Source: Hungatella sp. UBA3048
GTDB lineage: Bacteria > Bacillota > Clostridia > Lachnospirales > Lachnospiraceae
NCBI GenBank assembly: GCA_002367105.1
Contig: DFCS01000049.1
Coordinates: 38,167 to 102,166, forward strand
Reading direction: 5' to 3'
Length of the DNA stretch: 64,000 nt
Within the stretch, counting starts at the first letter, position 1; each line of letters starts with the position of its first letter. A program made the position numbers and the translations under genes. Positions 27,648 to 36,356 of this stretch are shown piece by piece. The notes beneath the pieces were generated by a model, which saw only the letters and a program-made list of their open reading frames with translations, was not told the DNA's origin and made no database searches.

Positions 27648-28384
27648 GCTCTCGTCTCCAATCTCCACAAATGTTCCGCGTTCTTATGGAAGATGTATTC
27701 CAGCTTTTCCTCCGGAATATTTAACTCATAGAACTTCTCCACTTCAATATTTACCGGTTTGTAAGGCCAGTCTGTTCCGAAACACACTCTCTGCGGACCC
27801 AGCACTTCAATTGCCCGAAGCAGAACCTCCACATCCATCTGCCCGGAAGTCTCCACCCACACATTCTTTAAATCCTTGACTGCCTCTATGGTAGAAAGAC
27901 CGAATTCATAATATCCGATATGGGTGAACAAAAAATCGATCCCCGGAAACCTTCTGGCATATTCAGCCCATGTATATGGGGTGGAAAATGGCGCCGTACC
28001 CACATGTGTCTGAACGTGGACCCCGTATTTCTCAACCTCAGCCAGAATGTCATTTAAAGCCGGGGTATTATCCGGATAGTATCCGTGTTTCCATGAATGG
28101 AACTTAATCCCGTCCATCTTATAATCTCCCAGGCAGCGGTTAACCTCGTCAATGGCATCCGGTGCCTTGGGATTGATAAAGGCATAGCCCTTAATAATAT
28201 CCGGAAATGCTTTCATAGCTCTGTAAACCAGATCATTCTGCTCCCTCGTGGAGATACCCGATAAGCTGCTGATCCCCACTTTCTCAATACCGTAAGCCTT
28301 CAGATCATTCACCAGTTCTTCCGGAGAGTTTTCATCTCCTGAGCTCGTCTTGCCCAGATGAGAATGAATATCATAGATAAGCAT
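27644..28384 (-). CDS. Amidohydrolase family metal-dependent hydrolase
   Basis: The 246-residue TIM-barrel enzyme has the full set of expected metal and catalytic motifs: DIHSH at the start, KFHSWKHGYYPDN, QTHVG, FTHIG and GTDWP with the catalytic Asp. It is the first gene of the PTS operon, follows GGAGG, and overlaps the IIA gene by four bases. It probably hydrolyses or opens an intermediate derived from the imported sugar (a lactone or amide), but the substrate is not known. Its degenerate paralogue is later in the same operon. Confidence 0.78.
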   Translation of the reverse strand: MLIYDIHSHLGKTSSGDENSPEELVNDLKAYGIEKVGISSLSGISTREQNDLVYRAMKAFPDIIKGYAFINPKAPDAIDEVNRCLGDYKMDGIKFHSWKHGYYPDNTPALNDILAEVEKYGVHVQTHVGTAPFSTPYTWAEYARRFPGIDFLFTHIGYYEFGLSTIEAVKDLKNVWVETSGQMDVEVLLRAIEVLGPQRVCFGTDWPYKPVNIEVEKFYELNIPEEKLEYIFHKNAEHLWRLETRA

Positions 28385-28418
28385 GTGACCGTCCTCCTGA
28401 CTATCTCTTTAACATATT

Positions 28419-28440
28419 AAGATTATAATGTTATGATGTT
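28419..28440. promoter_or_regulatory. Candidate GntR operator at the PTS promoter
   Basis: On the minus strand AACATCATAA-CA-TTATAATCTT forms an imperfect inverted repeat directly downstream of the -10 box. A near-identical arrangement is found at the promoter of the GntR gene itself (29422-29443). Confidence 0.7.
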
Positions 28441-28469
28441 AGTGTAATAAATTTATGTCAGTTTGTCAA
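28441..28469 (-). promoter_or_regulatory. sigma-A promoter of the PTS operon
   Basis: TTGACA (28469-28464) and TACACT (28446-28441) are separated by 17 bp on the minus strand, about 60 bp ahead of the first gene. The operator begins at the base after the -10 box. Confidence 0.8.
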
Positions 28470-28593
28470 TAGTTTTTCCAAAATAAATAAAAAAAGAAGA
28501 TCTCGACCAGTAAATTGACCAAAACAGATCAAAATAATGACGAAATCTCCTTACAAAGCCAACAAAGCCCAAGCCAGCCAGTCTCAACCATTG

Positions 28594-29334
28594 TCAATCC
28601 AGCTGCAGCTCTACCTTATATTTATAGTATTCAGGATTATAAAACATCTCTACATACTCAAAAGGTATCCTGTCACCCGAATAAGTTACACGTTCCTTAT
28701 AAAAGACAGCCGTCCGGGCCACAAGTCCAAGTACCTCCAAAATCCGCGAAGATGGAACCTTTACCTCGAGCACTTCCGTGGCCGTGGTGGGAATGATACC
28801 GCCTGACTTAAGAATTGCGTAGAGGGAAACATCCGGGCCAAACTGCCCGGCCTTAAGCTCCAGGCTCGGAAGTCTTTTGATATATGATTTGTGAAGACCC
28901 ACCACCACTCCCTCACGGTAACGTTTTCTCTCAACATAATACACCGTCTCTCCGGCCTTAAGCCCCAATGACTGTGCCACCTTCTGATCCGGCACCATCT
29001 CCTTAAAATCCAGGAGCTCCGAACTGGCATTTTCCCCATACAGGTTTACATCATCCGTAAAGCTGGTCAGCTTCTTCATATCGTAGGCATGCTTTGACTT
29101 ACAGACAATCGTTCCCTTTTTCCCCCTGTTTTTTTCAACCAGCCCTTCCTGGGCCAGCATTTCAACCGCTCCTCTTATAGTAACTCTGCTAACCCCATAT
29201 ATGCGCTCAAGCTCCGGTTCCGAGGGGATTTTGTCGCCTGTTTTCAGAACGCCACTCTGAATTTTTTTGAGCAGATCCAAATATATCTGATAATGCAGAG
29301 GTACCTTTATTTTTTTATCTATTACCGAATCCAT
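28594..29334 (-). CDS. GntR/HutC family regulator with UTRA domain
   Basis: The 246-residue protein has an N-terminal winged helix (IPSEPELERIYGVSRVTIRGAVEML, about residues 36-60) and a C-terminal UTRA ligand-binding domain (from about 80 to 240). Its position directly upstream of the PTS operon and the matching palindromes at both promoters make it the likely repressor of the operon and of itself. The effector is probably the PTS sugar phosphate. The start follows AGGAGGT, which is immediately preceded by a large hairpin. Confidence 0.92.
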   Translation of the reverse strand: MDSVIDKKIKVPLHYQIYLDLLKKIQSGVLKTGDKIPSEPELERIYGVSRVTIRGAVEMLAQEGLVEKNRGKKGTIVCKSKHAYDMKKLTSFTDDVNLYGENASSELLDFKEMVPDQKVAQSLGLKAGETVYYVERKRYREGVVVGLHKSYIKRLPSLELKAGQFGPDVSLYAILKSGGIIPTTATEVLEVKVPSSRILEVLGLVARTAVFYKERVTYSGDRIPFEYVEMFYNPEYYKYKVELQLD

Positions 29335-29354
29335 GTTGCCACTTGACCTCCTGT

Positions 29355-29405
29355 ATCATTCTCATACTCTCTGTGCGCCAAGCGGATAGAGAGTATGAGA
29401 ATGAT
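29355..29405. repeat. Perfect 18-bp inverted repeat next to the gntR ribosome binding site
   Basis: 29355-29372 and 29388-29405 are exactly complementary with a 15-base loop. In the gntR transcript the hairpin would end 2 bases before AGGAGGT. There is no T tract after it, so it does not look like an ordinary terminator. Confidence 0.75.
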
Positions 29406-29421
29406 TTCTATCTACACCTAA

Positions 29422-29449
29422 AACATTATAACCTTATGACGTTATTATA
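29422..29449 (-). promoter_or_regulatory. gntR promoter -10 with adjoining operator
   Basis: On the minus strand TATAAT (29449-29444) is followed immediately by AACGTCATAA-GG-TTATAATGTT (29443-29422). This is the same inverted-repeat motif in the same position relative to the -10 as at the PTS promoter. Confidence 0.7.
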
Positions 29450-29723
29450 TCACCATAACACAAATTTATCATCACTTTTTTTATAACTACAAAAAATTCA
29501 GAAAATTGAAAATTAAATTCCACTTCCCTCATATAATAGAAAATTTGAAATGGTCTTATATAGCTTAGGAAAACTATACTTAGATTCACAGGTGTTGATA
29601 TAGTATTCTCTTGCATATATAATGATTTCAAATATATCACTATTTTGCTTTGCTGAATATGGCTGAAAACCTTTTCCTGATAATAATTTACGTTAATGCG
29701 TCGAAGTTTAACGTGTAAAAGCG

Positions 29724-29752
29724 TTGACAACTTTCCTGCAATGGATTACAAT
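29724..29752 (+). promoter_or_regulatory. sigma-A promoter of the aroF-tyrA-aroA operon
   Basis: TTGACA at 29724-29729 and TACAAT at 29747-29752 with a 17-bp spacer, 36 bp ahead of aroF. The leader is short, so no attenuator or riboswitch fits. Confidence 0.85.
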
Positions 29753-29787
29753 GGGGGATATATTTGCAAAAGAGAGGACATAAAAAC

Positions 29788-30804
29788 ATGATCATAATTA
29801 TGAAGCCTAACGCTTCCGAGGAAGCTGTTGGTAAAATAAAAGACTTAATCGAATCAAACGGACTTCAGGCTCATTTATCAAAAGGGACGGAAGTAACCAT
29901 CGTAGGCGTTGTAGGCGATAAGACGAAACTCCAGGGCGCAAACATCGAGCTGCTGGAAGGTGTTGACAAGATCGTTGCCGTAACTGAAACCTACAAGCTG
30001 GTGAATAAAAAATTCCATCCGGAAGATTCTGTTATAACCATTGGAAACACAAAAATCGGACCAGGTCATCTCACCATAATGGCAGGTCCATGCGCCATAG
30101 AAAATCATGATATGGTACTTGAAACTGCTTTTGCAGTAAAAAAAGCAGGCGCCCAGTTCCTGCGAGGCGGAGCCTATAAGCCAAGAACCTCTCCATACGC
30201 ATTTCAGGGTCTTGAGGAGGAAGGGCTGAAATTCATGAAAGAAGCCAGGGAAGCCACCGGGCTTAACATAGTCTGTGAAGTCACAAGCCTGAGGGCTCTT
30301 GAAACATCCGTAAAATACGTGGACATGATCCAGATCGGTGCACGGAATATGCAGAATTTCGAGCTTTTAAAAGAAGCAGGAAAGGCCGGCATCCCGGTTC
30401 TGTTAAAGAGAGGCCTGTCCGCTACCATTGATGAATGGCTGAATGCCGCAGAATACATTGCTTCTGAAGGAAATACAAATATCGTGCTTTGCGAACGGGG
30501 GATCCGTACCTTCGAGACTGCTACCAGAAACACTCTGGATATCAGTGCCGTACCGGTTATCCGCGCTAAGAGCCACCTTCCAATCATCATTGACCCAAGC
30601 CACGCCACCGGAGTACGGGCCTATATTGAGCCGATCTCCAAGGCTGCCATAGCAGTAGGTGCTGACGGGATCATCGTGGAAGTTCATCCACGTCCATCCT
30701 GCGCCCTGTCCGACGGCCCCCAGTCCCTGACCTTTGAACAGTTTGATAATTTGATCGATGAATTAAAACCTTACGCCAAGCTTGCGGGGAGGACATGTGA
30801 ATGA
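29788..30804 (+). CDS. aroF: 3-deoxy-7-phosphoheptulonate (DAHP) synthase
   Basis: The 338-residue enzyme makes DAHP from phosphoenolpyruvate and erythrose 4-phosphate, the first step of the shikimate pathway. The first 70 residues form the ferredoxin-like N-terminal domain found in Thermotoga-type enzymes. The barrel follows with MAGPCAIEN, FLRGGAYKPRTSPYAFQG, VLLKRGLSAT and IIDPSHATG. The ATG at 29788 is chosen because GAGAGGA precedes it; an upstream TTG has no site. Its last four bases overlap the start of tyrA (ATGA). The N-terminal domain probably gives feedback control by an aromatic amino acid. Confidence 0.95.
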   Translation: MIIIMKPNASEEAVGKIKDLIESNGLQAHLSKGTEVTIVGVVGDKTKLQGANIELLEGVDKIVAVTETYKLVNKKFHPEDSVITIGNTKIGPGHLTIMAGPCAIENHDMVLETAFAVKKAGAQFLRGGAYKPRTSPYAFQGLEEEGLKFMKEAREATGLNIVCEVTSLRALETSVKYVDMIQIGARNMQNFELLKEAGKAGIPVLLKRGLSATIDEWLNAAEYIASEGNTNIVLCERGIRTFETATRNTLDISAVPVIRAKSHLPIIIDPSHATGVRAYIEPISKAAIAVGADGIIVEVHPRPSCALSDGPQSLTFEQFDNLIDELKPYAKLAGRTCE

Positions 30805-31898
30805 GTGATGCCACCATTGCCTTTATCGGGCTTGGTCTCATCGGCGGCTCTATCGCCAGAGGGATCAAGCGTGAAGAACCAGATACAAAAATCATGGCCT
30901 ACATGCGCACCCGTACCAGGCTTTTGCAGGCAAAGGAAGACGGGATCGTTGATGTCATCCTAGACGGAATCGGAGAAGAACTCCGGGAATGCGATCTTAT
31001 CTTCCTCTGTACTCCTGTGGAGTACAACGCAAAGTATTTGTCAGAAATCCAGCCTTTCTTAAAGCCCGGAGCCATTATTACCGACGTTGGAAGCACCAAG
31101 ACGGATATTCATGAGGAAGTAAGCCGCCTTGGCATAGAAAGCAGGTTTGTGGGTGGGCACCCTATGGCCGGTTCGGAAAAGACCGGTTATGAGAACTCCA
31201 CCGACCATTTACTTGAGAATGCTTATTATATCATTACTCCTACCCAGGCTTCTACAGAGGAACAGGTAAGCCGTCTGGTGCGGATCGCGGGACTGATCGG
31301 CTCCATTCCCCTCGTCCTCAATTATGAGGAACATGACTTTATCACCGCAGCAATCAGTCATCTGCCCCATATCGTGGCCTCCAGTCTGGTGAACCTTGTA
31401 AGTGCTTCCGATAATGAAGAAGGACTTATGAAACGGCTTGCTGCCGGAGGCTTTAAGGACATAACGAGAATCGCTTCTTCCTCTCCGGAAATGTGGGAAC
31501 AGATCTGTATGGCAAACAACCAGAATCTTTCTGTGATTCTGGAACGTTACATTGCCTCCTTAAGTCAGATCCTTAGTGAGCTTAAGGCAAATGACAAACA
31601 ATCGATTTACCAGCTGTTTGAAACCTCCAGGGATTACCGCAACTCCTTTTCTGAAAAGGTACCGGGCCTTATTGCTCCGGATTATTCCTTTACGGTGGAT
31701 ATGGCCGACGAAGTAGGTGCTATCTCCACCTTATCCGTCATCCTGGCCGCCAAGGGCATCAGCATTAAGAACATCGGCATCAATCACAACCGGGAGCACG
31801 GAGAGGGAACTTTAAGGATTGCGTTTTATGACAAAGATACCATGGAGAACGCATGGAAACAGCTGGAACGGTACCACTACGATTTAATTTCAAATTAA
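30801..31898 (+). CDS. tyrA: Prephenate dehydrogenase with C-terminal ACT-like domain
   Basis: The 365-residue enzyme oxidises prephenate to 4-hydroxyphenylpyruvate for tyrosine. It has the NAD-binding loop GLGLIGGSIARG at the start, the GGHPMAGSEKTG substrate-site motif near residue 115 and a C-terminal ACT-like module (about 296-365, DEVGAISTLSVILAAKGISI), the usual tyrosine feedback site. It is coupled to aroF by a four-base overlap, and aroA follows after 14 bases. Confidence 0.93.
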   Translation: MSDATIAFIGLGLIGGSIARGIKREEPDTKIMAYMRTRTRLLQAKEDGIVDVILDGIGEELRECDLIFLCTPVEYNAKYLSEIQPFLKPGAIITDVGSTKTDIHEEVSRLGIESRFVGGHPMAGSEKTGYENSTDHLLENAYYIITPTQASTEEQVSRLVRIAGLIGSIPLVLNYEEHDFITAAISHLPHIVASSLVNLVSASDNEEGLMKRLAAGGFKDITRIASSSPEMWEQICMANNQNLSVILERYIASLSQILSELKANDKQSIYQLFETSRDYRNSFSEKVPGLIAPDYSFTVDMADEVGAISTLSVILAAKGISIKNIGINHNREHGEGTLRIAFYDKDTMENAWKQLERYHYDLISN

Positions 31899-31912
31899 AA
31901 GAGAGGATTCCT

Positions 31913-33190
31913 ATGAAATTCACAAAAGCCTCCCCTTTAAAGGGCGAAATAACCATACCTGGTGACAAATCCATCTCTCACCGCAGCGTGATGTTTGGTT
32001 CTATTGCAAAAGGAACCACGGAAATCAGCCACTTTCTCCAGGGGGCCGACTGTCTCTCCACCATCTCCTGCTTTAAGAAAATGGGAATTCAGATTGAAAA
32101 CAACCAGGACACCGTTATTGTCCATGGCAATGGACTCCGGGGCTTAAAAAAACCGGAAACAATCTTGGACTGCGGGAACAGCGGAACCACCACCCGCCTG
32201 ATCTCCGGTCTTCTGGCCGCCCAGGATTTTGACGTAACCTTAACCGGTGATGAATCCATTCAAAAACGACCTATGAAACGTATTATGGAGCCATTATCCT
32301 TAATGGGGGCTGACATAAAGAGCGTAAAGGAAAATGGCTGCGCTCCTCTTTCCATAACCGGTAAAAAGCTTCACGGCATCCATTATACAAGCCCGGTAGC
32401 TTCCGCCCAGATAAAATCCTGCATCCTATTAGCCGGGCTGTATGCGGAGGGCGAAACAAAGGTGACAGAACCTTATGTATCCAGAAACCATTCGGAAATC
32501 ATGCTGAAATATTTTGGGGCCAATGTTAAGACAGAAGGAACCACCGCCTGCATCGCTCCCGCCGAAGAACTATACGGAAATAAGATCGTTGTTCCGGGGG
32601 ATATCTCTTCTGCTGCTTACTTTATTGCAGCAGGCTTAATGATTCCGGGATCAGAAATACTGATTAAGCATGTCGGAATTAACCCAACCCGGGACGGGAT
32701 CATTCACGTTTGCCGGGATATGGGAGCTGATATCACTCTTTTGGAGGTAAATACGGATTCCGGGGAACCTACTGCGGATATTCTGGTAAAATCCGGCTCT
32801 CTGCACGGCATTACAATAGGCGGAGCTATTATCCCTACCCTCATCGATGAGCTCCCCATGATCGCAGCCATGGCCTGCTTCGCAGAGGGCGAAACCATTA
32901 TTAGGGATGCGGCGGAATTAAAGGTAAAGGAATCCAACCGTATTGAGGTTATGGTGAGGAATTTATCTGCCATGGGAGCCTATGCAGAGGAAACAGAGGA
33001 TGGCATGATCATCAGAGGCGGAAAGCCTCTTCACGGTGCTGTCATAGACAGCAAGCTGGATCACCGGATCGCCATGACCTTTGCAGTGACCGGGCTTTGT
33101 GCAGAAGGAGAAACAGAAATCTTAGGCGCGGAATGCGTGAATATCTCTTATCCTGGCTTTTATCAGGATCTGGAGAGATTGATGAAATAA
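31913..33190 (+). CDS. aroA: 3-phosphoshikimate 1-carboxyvinyltransferase (EPSP synthase)
   Basis: The 425-residue enzyme joins phosphoenolpyruvate to shikimate 3-phosphate. Recognisable sites are GDKSISHR, DCGNSGTTTRL, DESIQKRPM, ASAQIKSC, PGDISSAAYFIAAG and the C-terminal KVKESNRI and DHRIAM. The ATG at 31913 follows GAGAGGA; the longer frame overlaps tyrA and is not used. The key loop reads L-D-C-G-N-S-G-T-T rather than the class I L-G-N-A-G-T-A, which fits a class II (Firmicute) enzyme. Confidence 0.95.
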   Translation: MKFTKASPLKGEITIPGDKSISHRSVMFGSIAKGTTEISHFLQGADCLSTISCFKKMGIQIENNQDTVIVHGNGLRGLKKPETILDCGNSGTTTRLISGLLAAQDFDVTLTGDESIQKRPMKRIMEPLSLMGADIKSVKENGCAPLSITGKKLHGIHYTSPVASAQIKSCILLAGLYAEGETKVTEPYVSRNHSEIMLKYFGANVKTEGTTACIAPAEELYGNKIVVPGDISSAAYFIAAGLMIPGSEILIKHVGINPTRDGIIHVCRDMGADITLLEVNTDSGEPTADILVKSGSLHGITIGGAIIPTLIDELPMIAAMACFAEGETIIRDAAELKVKESNRIEVMVRNLSAMGAYAEETEDGMIIRGGKPLHGAVIDSKLDHRIAMTFAVTGLCAEGETEILGAECVNISYPGFYQDLERLMK

Positions 33191-33225
33191 TATAGATTAG
33201 TCTTACATTAATGTCTGATTACTAA

Positions 33226-33258
33226 AATACCGGGAGAACTTAAGTTCAACCCGGTATT
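33226..33258. terminator. Bidirectional terminator between aroA and the nicotinamidase-like gene
   Basis: AATACCGGG (33226-33234) pairs with CCCGGTATT (33250-33258). It is followed by an AT-rich tract on the plus strand and lies between convergent genes. Confidence 0.65.
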
Positions 33259-33264
33259 ATTATT

Positions 33265-33777
33265 CTATAAAACTTCGATTTGGCACATCTTCATAGCCTC
33301 TAACGAATTCTCATGGCTTTTTACAGTCACACCCGCACAGCAGGAGGAGTCCACCAGCACAGGAGTCTCAGGAAGAAAAGCTTTGACCAGCAGGGCATTG
33401 GAAATTACACAGATGTCCGTACATAAACCCACCAGTTCAATGGATTCATATTCTCTTTCTGTCACATATTCTCCAAGCACGGAACTTCCAAACGTGTTTT
33501 TTTCAAAACGTATTCCCTGAAATTCCTTTAAGGAATGATCAAGCTCCCACCCGGCTGTTCCCCTGACACAATGAACGACCGGAAGTTTTTTCCCCTCCTG
33601 AGAATTAAGATAATTCTCCTCGTGGGTATCCAGGGTGAAGATCACTTCATCTCCTGCTGCCTGATATTCCTCTATTTTTCTTTTTACGCCAGGAACGATA
33701 GACACCGCCTCCGGAGTTCCCAGGGAGCCGTCGATAAAATCCTTTTGCATATCTACTACGATTAACAACTTTTTCAT
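33265..33777 (-). CDS. Isochorismatase-like cysteine hydrolase (nicotinamidase-type)
   Basis: The 170-residue protein has the catalytic triad positions of this superfamily: Asp in VVDMQKDF, the general Lys/Arg region in HCVRGTAG and the nucleophilic Cys in GLCTDICVISNALL. The metal-site pattern DTHEENY fits nicotinamidases (PncA), which turn nicotinamide into nicotinate for NAD salvage. It is monocistronic. Confidence 0.8.
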   Translation of the reverse strand: MKKLLIVVDMQKDFIDGSLGTPEAVSIVPGVKRKIEEYQAAGDEVIFTLDTHEENYLNSQEGKKLPVVHCVRGTAGWELDHSLKEFQGIRFEKNTFGSSVLGEYVTEREYESIELVGLCTDICVISNALLVKAFLPETPVLVDSSCCAGVTVKSHENSLEAMKMCQIEVL

Positions 33778-34096
33778 AGATAAACCTCCGTATTAATAGT
33801 ATTTATAGTTTATCACATTTTTCTCTCATAAGCATATTATTTTTCTTTACATTTTTGCTGGAATTATTTTTACCTATATATAACGTACAAGAAGGTAATA
33901 TGGGACCATTTTTTCTTTTTTTGTTATAATATTACGCACTCTCCGTTCCTACTTTCGAGAAGTAGAATTTTAGCAAAGTCAAAAGAAAAGAAATGTATGG
34001 ATGGATGGCAATTAATATAGTATAATTTTCGATAACAATGAAAGCTGATATAAAGATAATTTATATTAGCTTTGATCAGAAAGTAAGGTGATGAAA

Positions 34097-34831
34097 ATGC
34101 ACAGCAAAGTTGCAGCCATGTTTAATGATTGGGAAGAAGCTCTAATATGGTCATGTTTGCAAGGTCATATGGGAAATATTATCTTAGATAATGAAAAAAA
34201 TCCCGCATCTGCAATGATTGAAATCGGTGACTTCTGCTTTTTCGCAGGCCATCCTAATACCTCCCTTTTTCGTGATTTAGAAGGAGAAAAACTGCTCATA
34301 CCGAAAGATAAAGCTTGGGAAGCACTGATCGAGATTTTTTTTGATAGGCGCATAAACAAAATATTTCGATATGCAATTAAAAAGGAACCAGATGTTTTTG
34401 ATAAAGCAAGACTGGCTTCTTTCGTTAATGGTCTCGATGATTGTTATGAGCTTCGGATGATCGACAGGGAAGTATATGAATTAGCCCAAAAGGAAGCATG
34501 GTCCGTGGATTTATGTTCTCAGTTTAACGATTATGCTGACTATCAGCACCGGGCATTCGGAGTATCCATATTACACAATGGTGAATTGGTGGCTGGCGCT
34601 TCCCCTTATGCCGTTTATAATAATGGTATTGAAATAGAGATCGATACAAGACCCGATTATAGAGGCAAGGGACTGGCGACAGTGTGCGGCGCCAAATTGA
34701 TACTTGAATGCCTGGCACGAAATGTTTATCCAAGTTGGGACGCTCATGACTTACGTTCTATTGCTTTAGCGGAAAAACTCGGTTATCACCTTTCTCATCC
34801 ATATGTGACATATGAACTGATAGGTAAGTAG
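34097..34831 (+). CDS. GNAT family acetyltransferase (PF12746-like)
   Basis: The 244-residue protein has an unassigned N-terminal half and a C-terminal GNAT domain. The acetyl-CoA loop is in IDTRPDYRGKGLATVCGAKLI (about residues 192-212), followed by PSWDAHDLRSIALAEKLGY. The ATG at 34097 is 7 bases behind AAGGTG; earlier in-frame ATG and GTG codons are too close. It acts alone on an unknown acceptor. The gap of about 320 bases before it is AT-rich and I see no other gene in it. Confidence 0.8.
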   Translation: MHSKVAAMFNDWEEALIWSCLQGHMGNIILDNEKNPASAMIEIGDFCFFAGHPNTSLFRDLEGEKLLIPKDKAWEALIEIFFDRRINKIFRYAIKKEPDVFDKARLASFVNGLDDCYELRMIDREVYELAQKEAWSVDLCSQFNDYADYQHRAFGVSILHNGELVAGASPYAVYNNGIEIEIDTRPDYRGKGLATVCGAKLILECLARNVYPSWDAHDLRSIALAEKLGYHLSHPYVTYELIGK

Positions 34832-34867
34832 GCAGACAGGCAATTTCTGACTTTTTCTAATTAACAG

Positions 34868-34896
34868 TTGACAAATCCCTACAGACGTATTAATAT
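34868..34896 (+). promoter_or_regulatory. sigma-A promoter of the T-box operon
   Basis: TTGACA at 34868-34873, a 17-bp spacer and TAATAT at 34891-34896, directly upstream of the T-box leader. Confidence 0.8.
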
Positions 34897-34902
34897 ACTG
34901 TT

Positions 34903-35190
34903 TAAATGAAATAAAAATAAACCGTTGAAAAAGAAGAGTAAGCTTTCCAGGCAATATTTCAGAGAGCCGCCGTTGGTGCGAGTGCGGTATAAAGCTGATA
35001 GCTGAATGGACTTTTGAGGGCGGCCCCGAACCATTGTTCCAGTAGGGGTTGACGGATACCACAACCGTTATTTTTCGTGGCATATATGTTAGTATATGAA
35101 AAGTGGGCTTTTATAAAGTCAATTTGAGTGGCACCGCGGATTGTATGATTCGTCTCAAGTACGTATTTTTGCGTACTTGGGACTTTTTTT
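34903..35190 (+). promoter_or_regulatory. T-box leader with tryptophan (UGG) specifier
   Basis: The untranslated leader contains the invariant T-box sequence TGGCACCGCGG (35129-35139) and a terminator made by 35152-35163 pairing with 35172-35183, followed by seven T residues. In the specifier loop the run GAATGGAC places TGG (35007-35009), a Trp codon, at the usual position. Uncharged tRNA-Trp should pair with the specifier and with the T-box bulge and favour antitermination. The downstream ABC transporter matches the predicted tryptophan transporter TrpXYZ, which supports the reading. Confidence 0.9.
35152..35190 (+). terminator. T-box regulated terminator
   Basis: A 12-bp stem with one G-T pair (35152-35163 with 35172-35183) is followed by TTTTTTT. 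It should form when tRNA-Trp is charged. Confidence 0.85.
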
Positions 35191-35250
35191 ATTTTCAGGA
35201 TATCCGTTCCCTCTTCTTGTCAACGGAAACCATCTTAAGGAGGAAATATT

Positions 35251-36318
35251 ATGAAAAAATCAATCAAAACCCTGTTACTGGCTGCTGTGGCAGCTGCCGC
35301 ACTCTCCGGCTGTTCTTCCAAGGCAGCTCCGGAAAAACCTGCTGATAATAATTCTACAACCCAGGCTTCCTCTGGTACTGAGGCTGGAAATGCTTCAAAC
35401 GGCACATCCTATACCATCGGAGTCGGACAGTTTGCAGAGCACGGTTCCCTTGATAACTGCCGGGAAGGCTTTCTGCAGGGCCTTGCAGAAGAAGGAATCG
35501 AGGAAGGGAAAAACTTAACCGTCATGTATGAAAATGCACAGGCTGACGGAGGAACCGCCAGCCAGATCGTTAACAACTTCCTTTCCAAAAAAGTGGATTT
35601 GATCTGCGGCATCGCTACCCCAATGGCGCAGGCTGCCTATGGCGGAGCAAAAAAGGCCAACGTTCCTGTCATTTTCACAGCAGTTACAGATCCGTTTGCC
35701 GCAGCTCTGGCTAATGAGGATGGAACTCCGGTTGGGGAAATCACCGGAACCAGTGATAAGCTTCCAGTGGAAAAACAGCTGGAAATGATCCGCAAGATTC
35801 TTCCCGATGCTAAGACCATCGGAATCCTTTACAGCACCAGTGAGGTAAACTCAGAAACAGCAATCAAGGAATATAAAGCTGCTGCCGCTTCCTATGGCTT
35901 TGAAATCGTAGAAGGCCCGGTGTCCGCAACTGCTGATATCCCCCTGGCAACTGACAGCATTCTGGAAAAGGTTGACTGCTTAAACAATTTAACGGATAAC
36001 ACCGTAGTAAGCTCTCTTCCAATGATCCTGGATAAGGCTGGAAAGAAGAACATACCGGTATTCGGCAGTGAAGTAGAACAGGTAAAAATCGGCTGTCTGG
36101 CTTCCATTGGTCTTGATTATGTGGACTTGGGCAAGCAGACCGGTAAAATGGCCGCAAAGGTATTAAAGGGCGAAGCAAAAGCAAGCGAAATTAACTTTGA
36201 AGTGATCAAGGAAGCCGCATTTTACGGAAACTCAAAGGTTGCCGAAAACCTGGGGATTACCCTTCCGTCAGAGCTTACCGGTTCCGCTGCTGAAATTTTT
36301 ACAGAGATTGCCCACTAG
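35251..36318 (+). CDS. trpX: ABC transporter substrate-binding lipoprotein (ABC_sub_bind family, predicted Trp transporter)
   Basis: The 355-residue protein starts with a lipoprotein signal ending in ALSGC (Cys near residue 21) and a Ser/Thr/Asn-rich linker, followed by a periplasmic-binding fold with KVDLICGIATPMAQAA and TAVTDPFAAAL typical of the ABC_sub_bind family. Together with the following two genes and the Trp T-box it matches the TrpXYZ system proposed for tryptophan uptake. AAGGAGG precedes the ATG. Confidence 0.88.
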   Translation: MKKSIKTLLLAAVAAAALSGCSSKAAPEKPADNNSTTQASSGTEAGNASNGTSYTIGVGQFAEHGSLDNCREGFLQGLAEEGIEEGKNLTVMYENAQADGGTASQIVNNFLSKKVDLICGIATPMAQAAYGGAKKANVPVIFTAVTDPFAAALANEDGTPVGEITGTSDKLPVEKQLEMIRKILPDAKTIGILYSTSEVNSETAIKEYKAAAASYGFEIVEGPVSATADIPLATDSILEKVDCLNNLTDNTVVSSLPMILDKAGKKNIPVFGSEVEQVKIGCLASIGLDYVDLGKQTGKMAAKVLKGEAKASEINFEVIKEAAFYGNSKVAENLGITLPSELTGSAAEIFTEIAH

Positions 36319-36356
36319 TATTAATTAAAAGGAATATAATTGGAGGAAGTTAAACC

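Noticed and set aside
29355..29405. Inverted repeat upstream of gntR as a rho-independent terminator
   Set aside because: No T tract follows on either strand and no gene ends there. It was kept as an unexplained hairpin instead.
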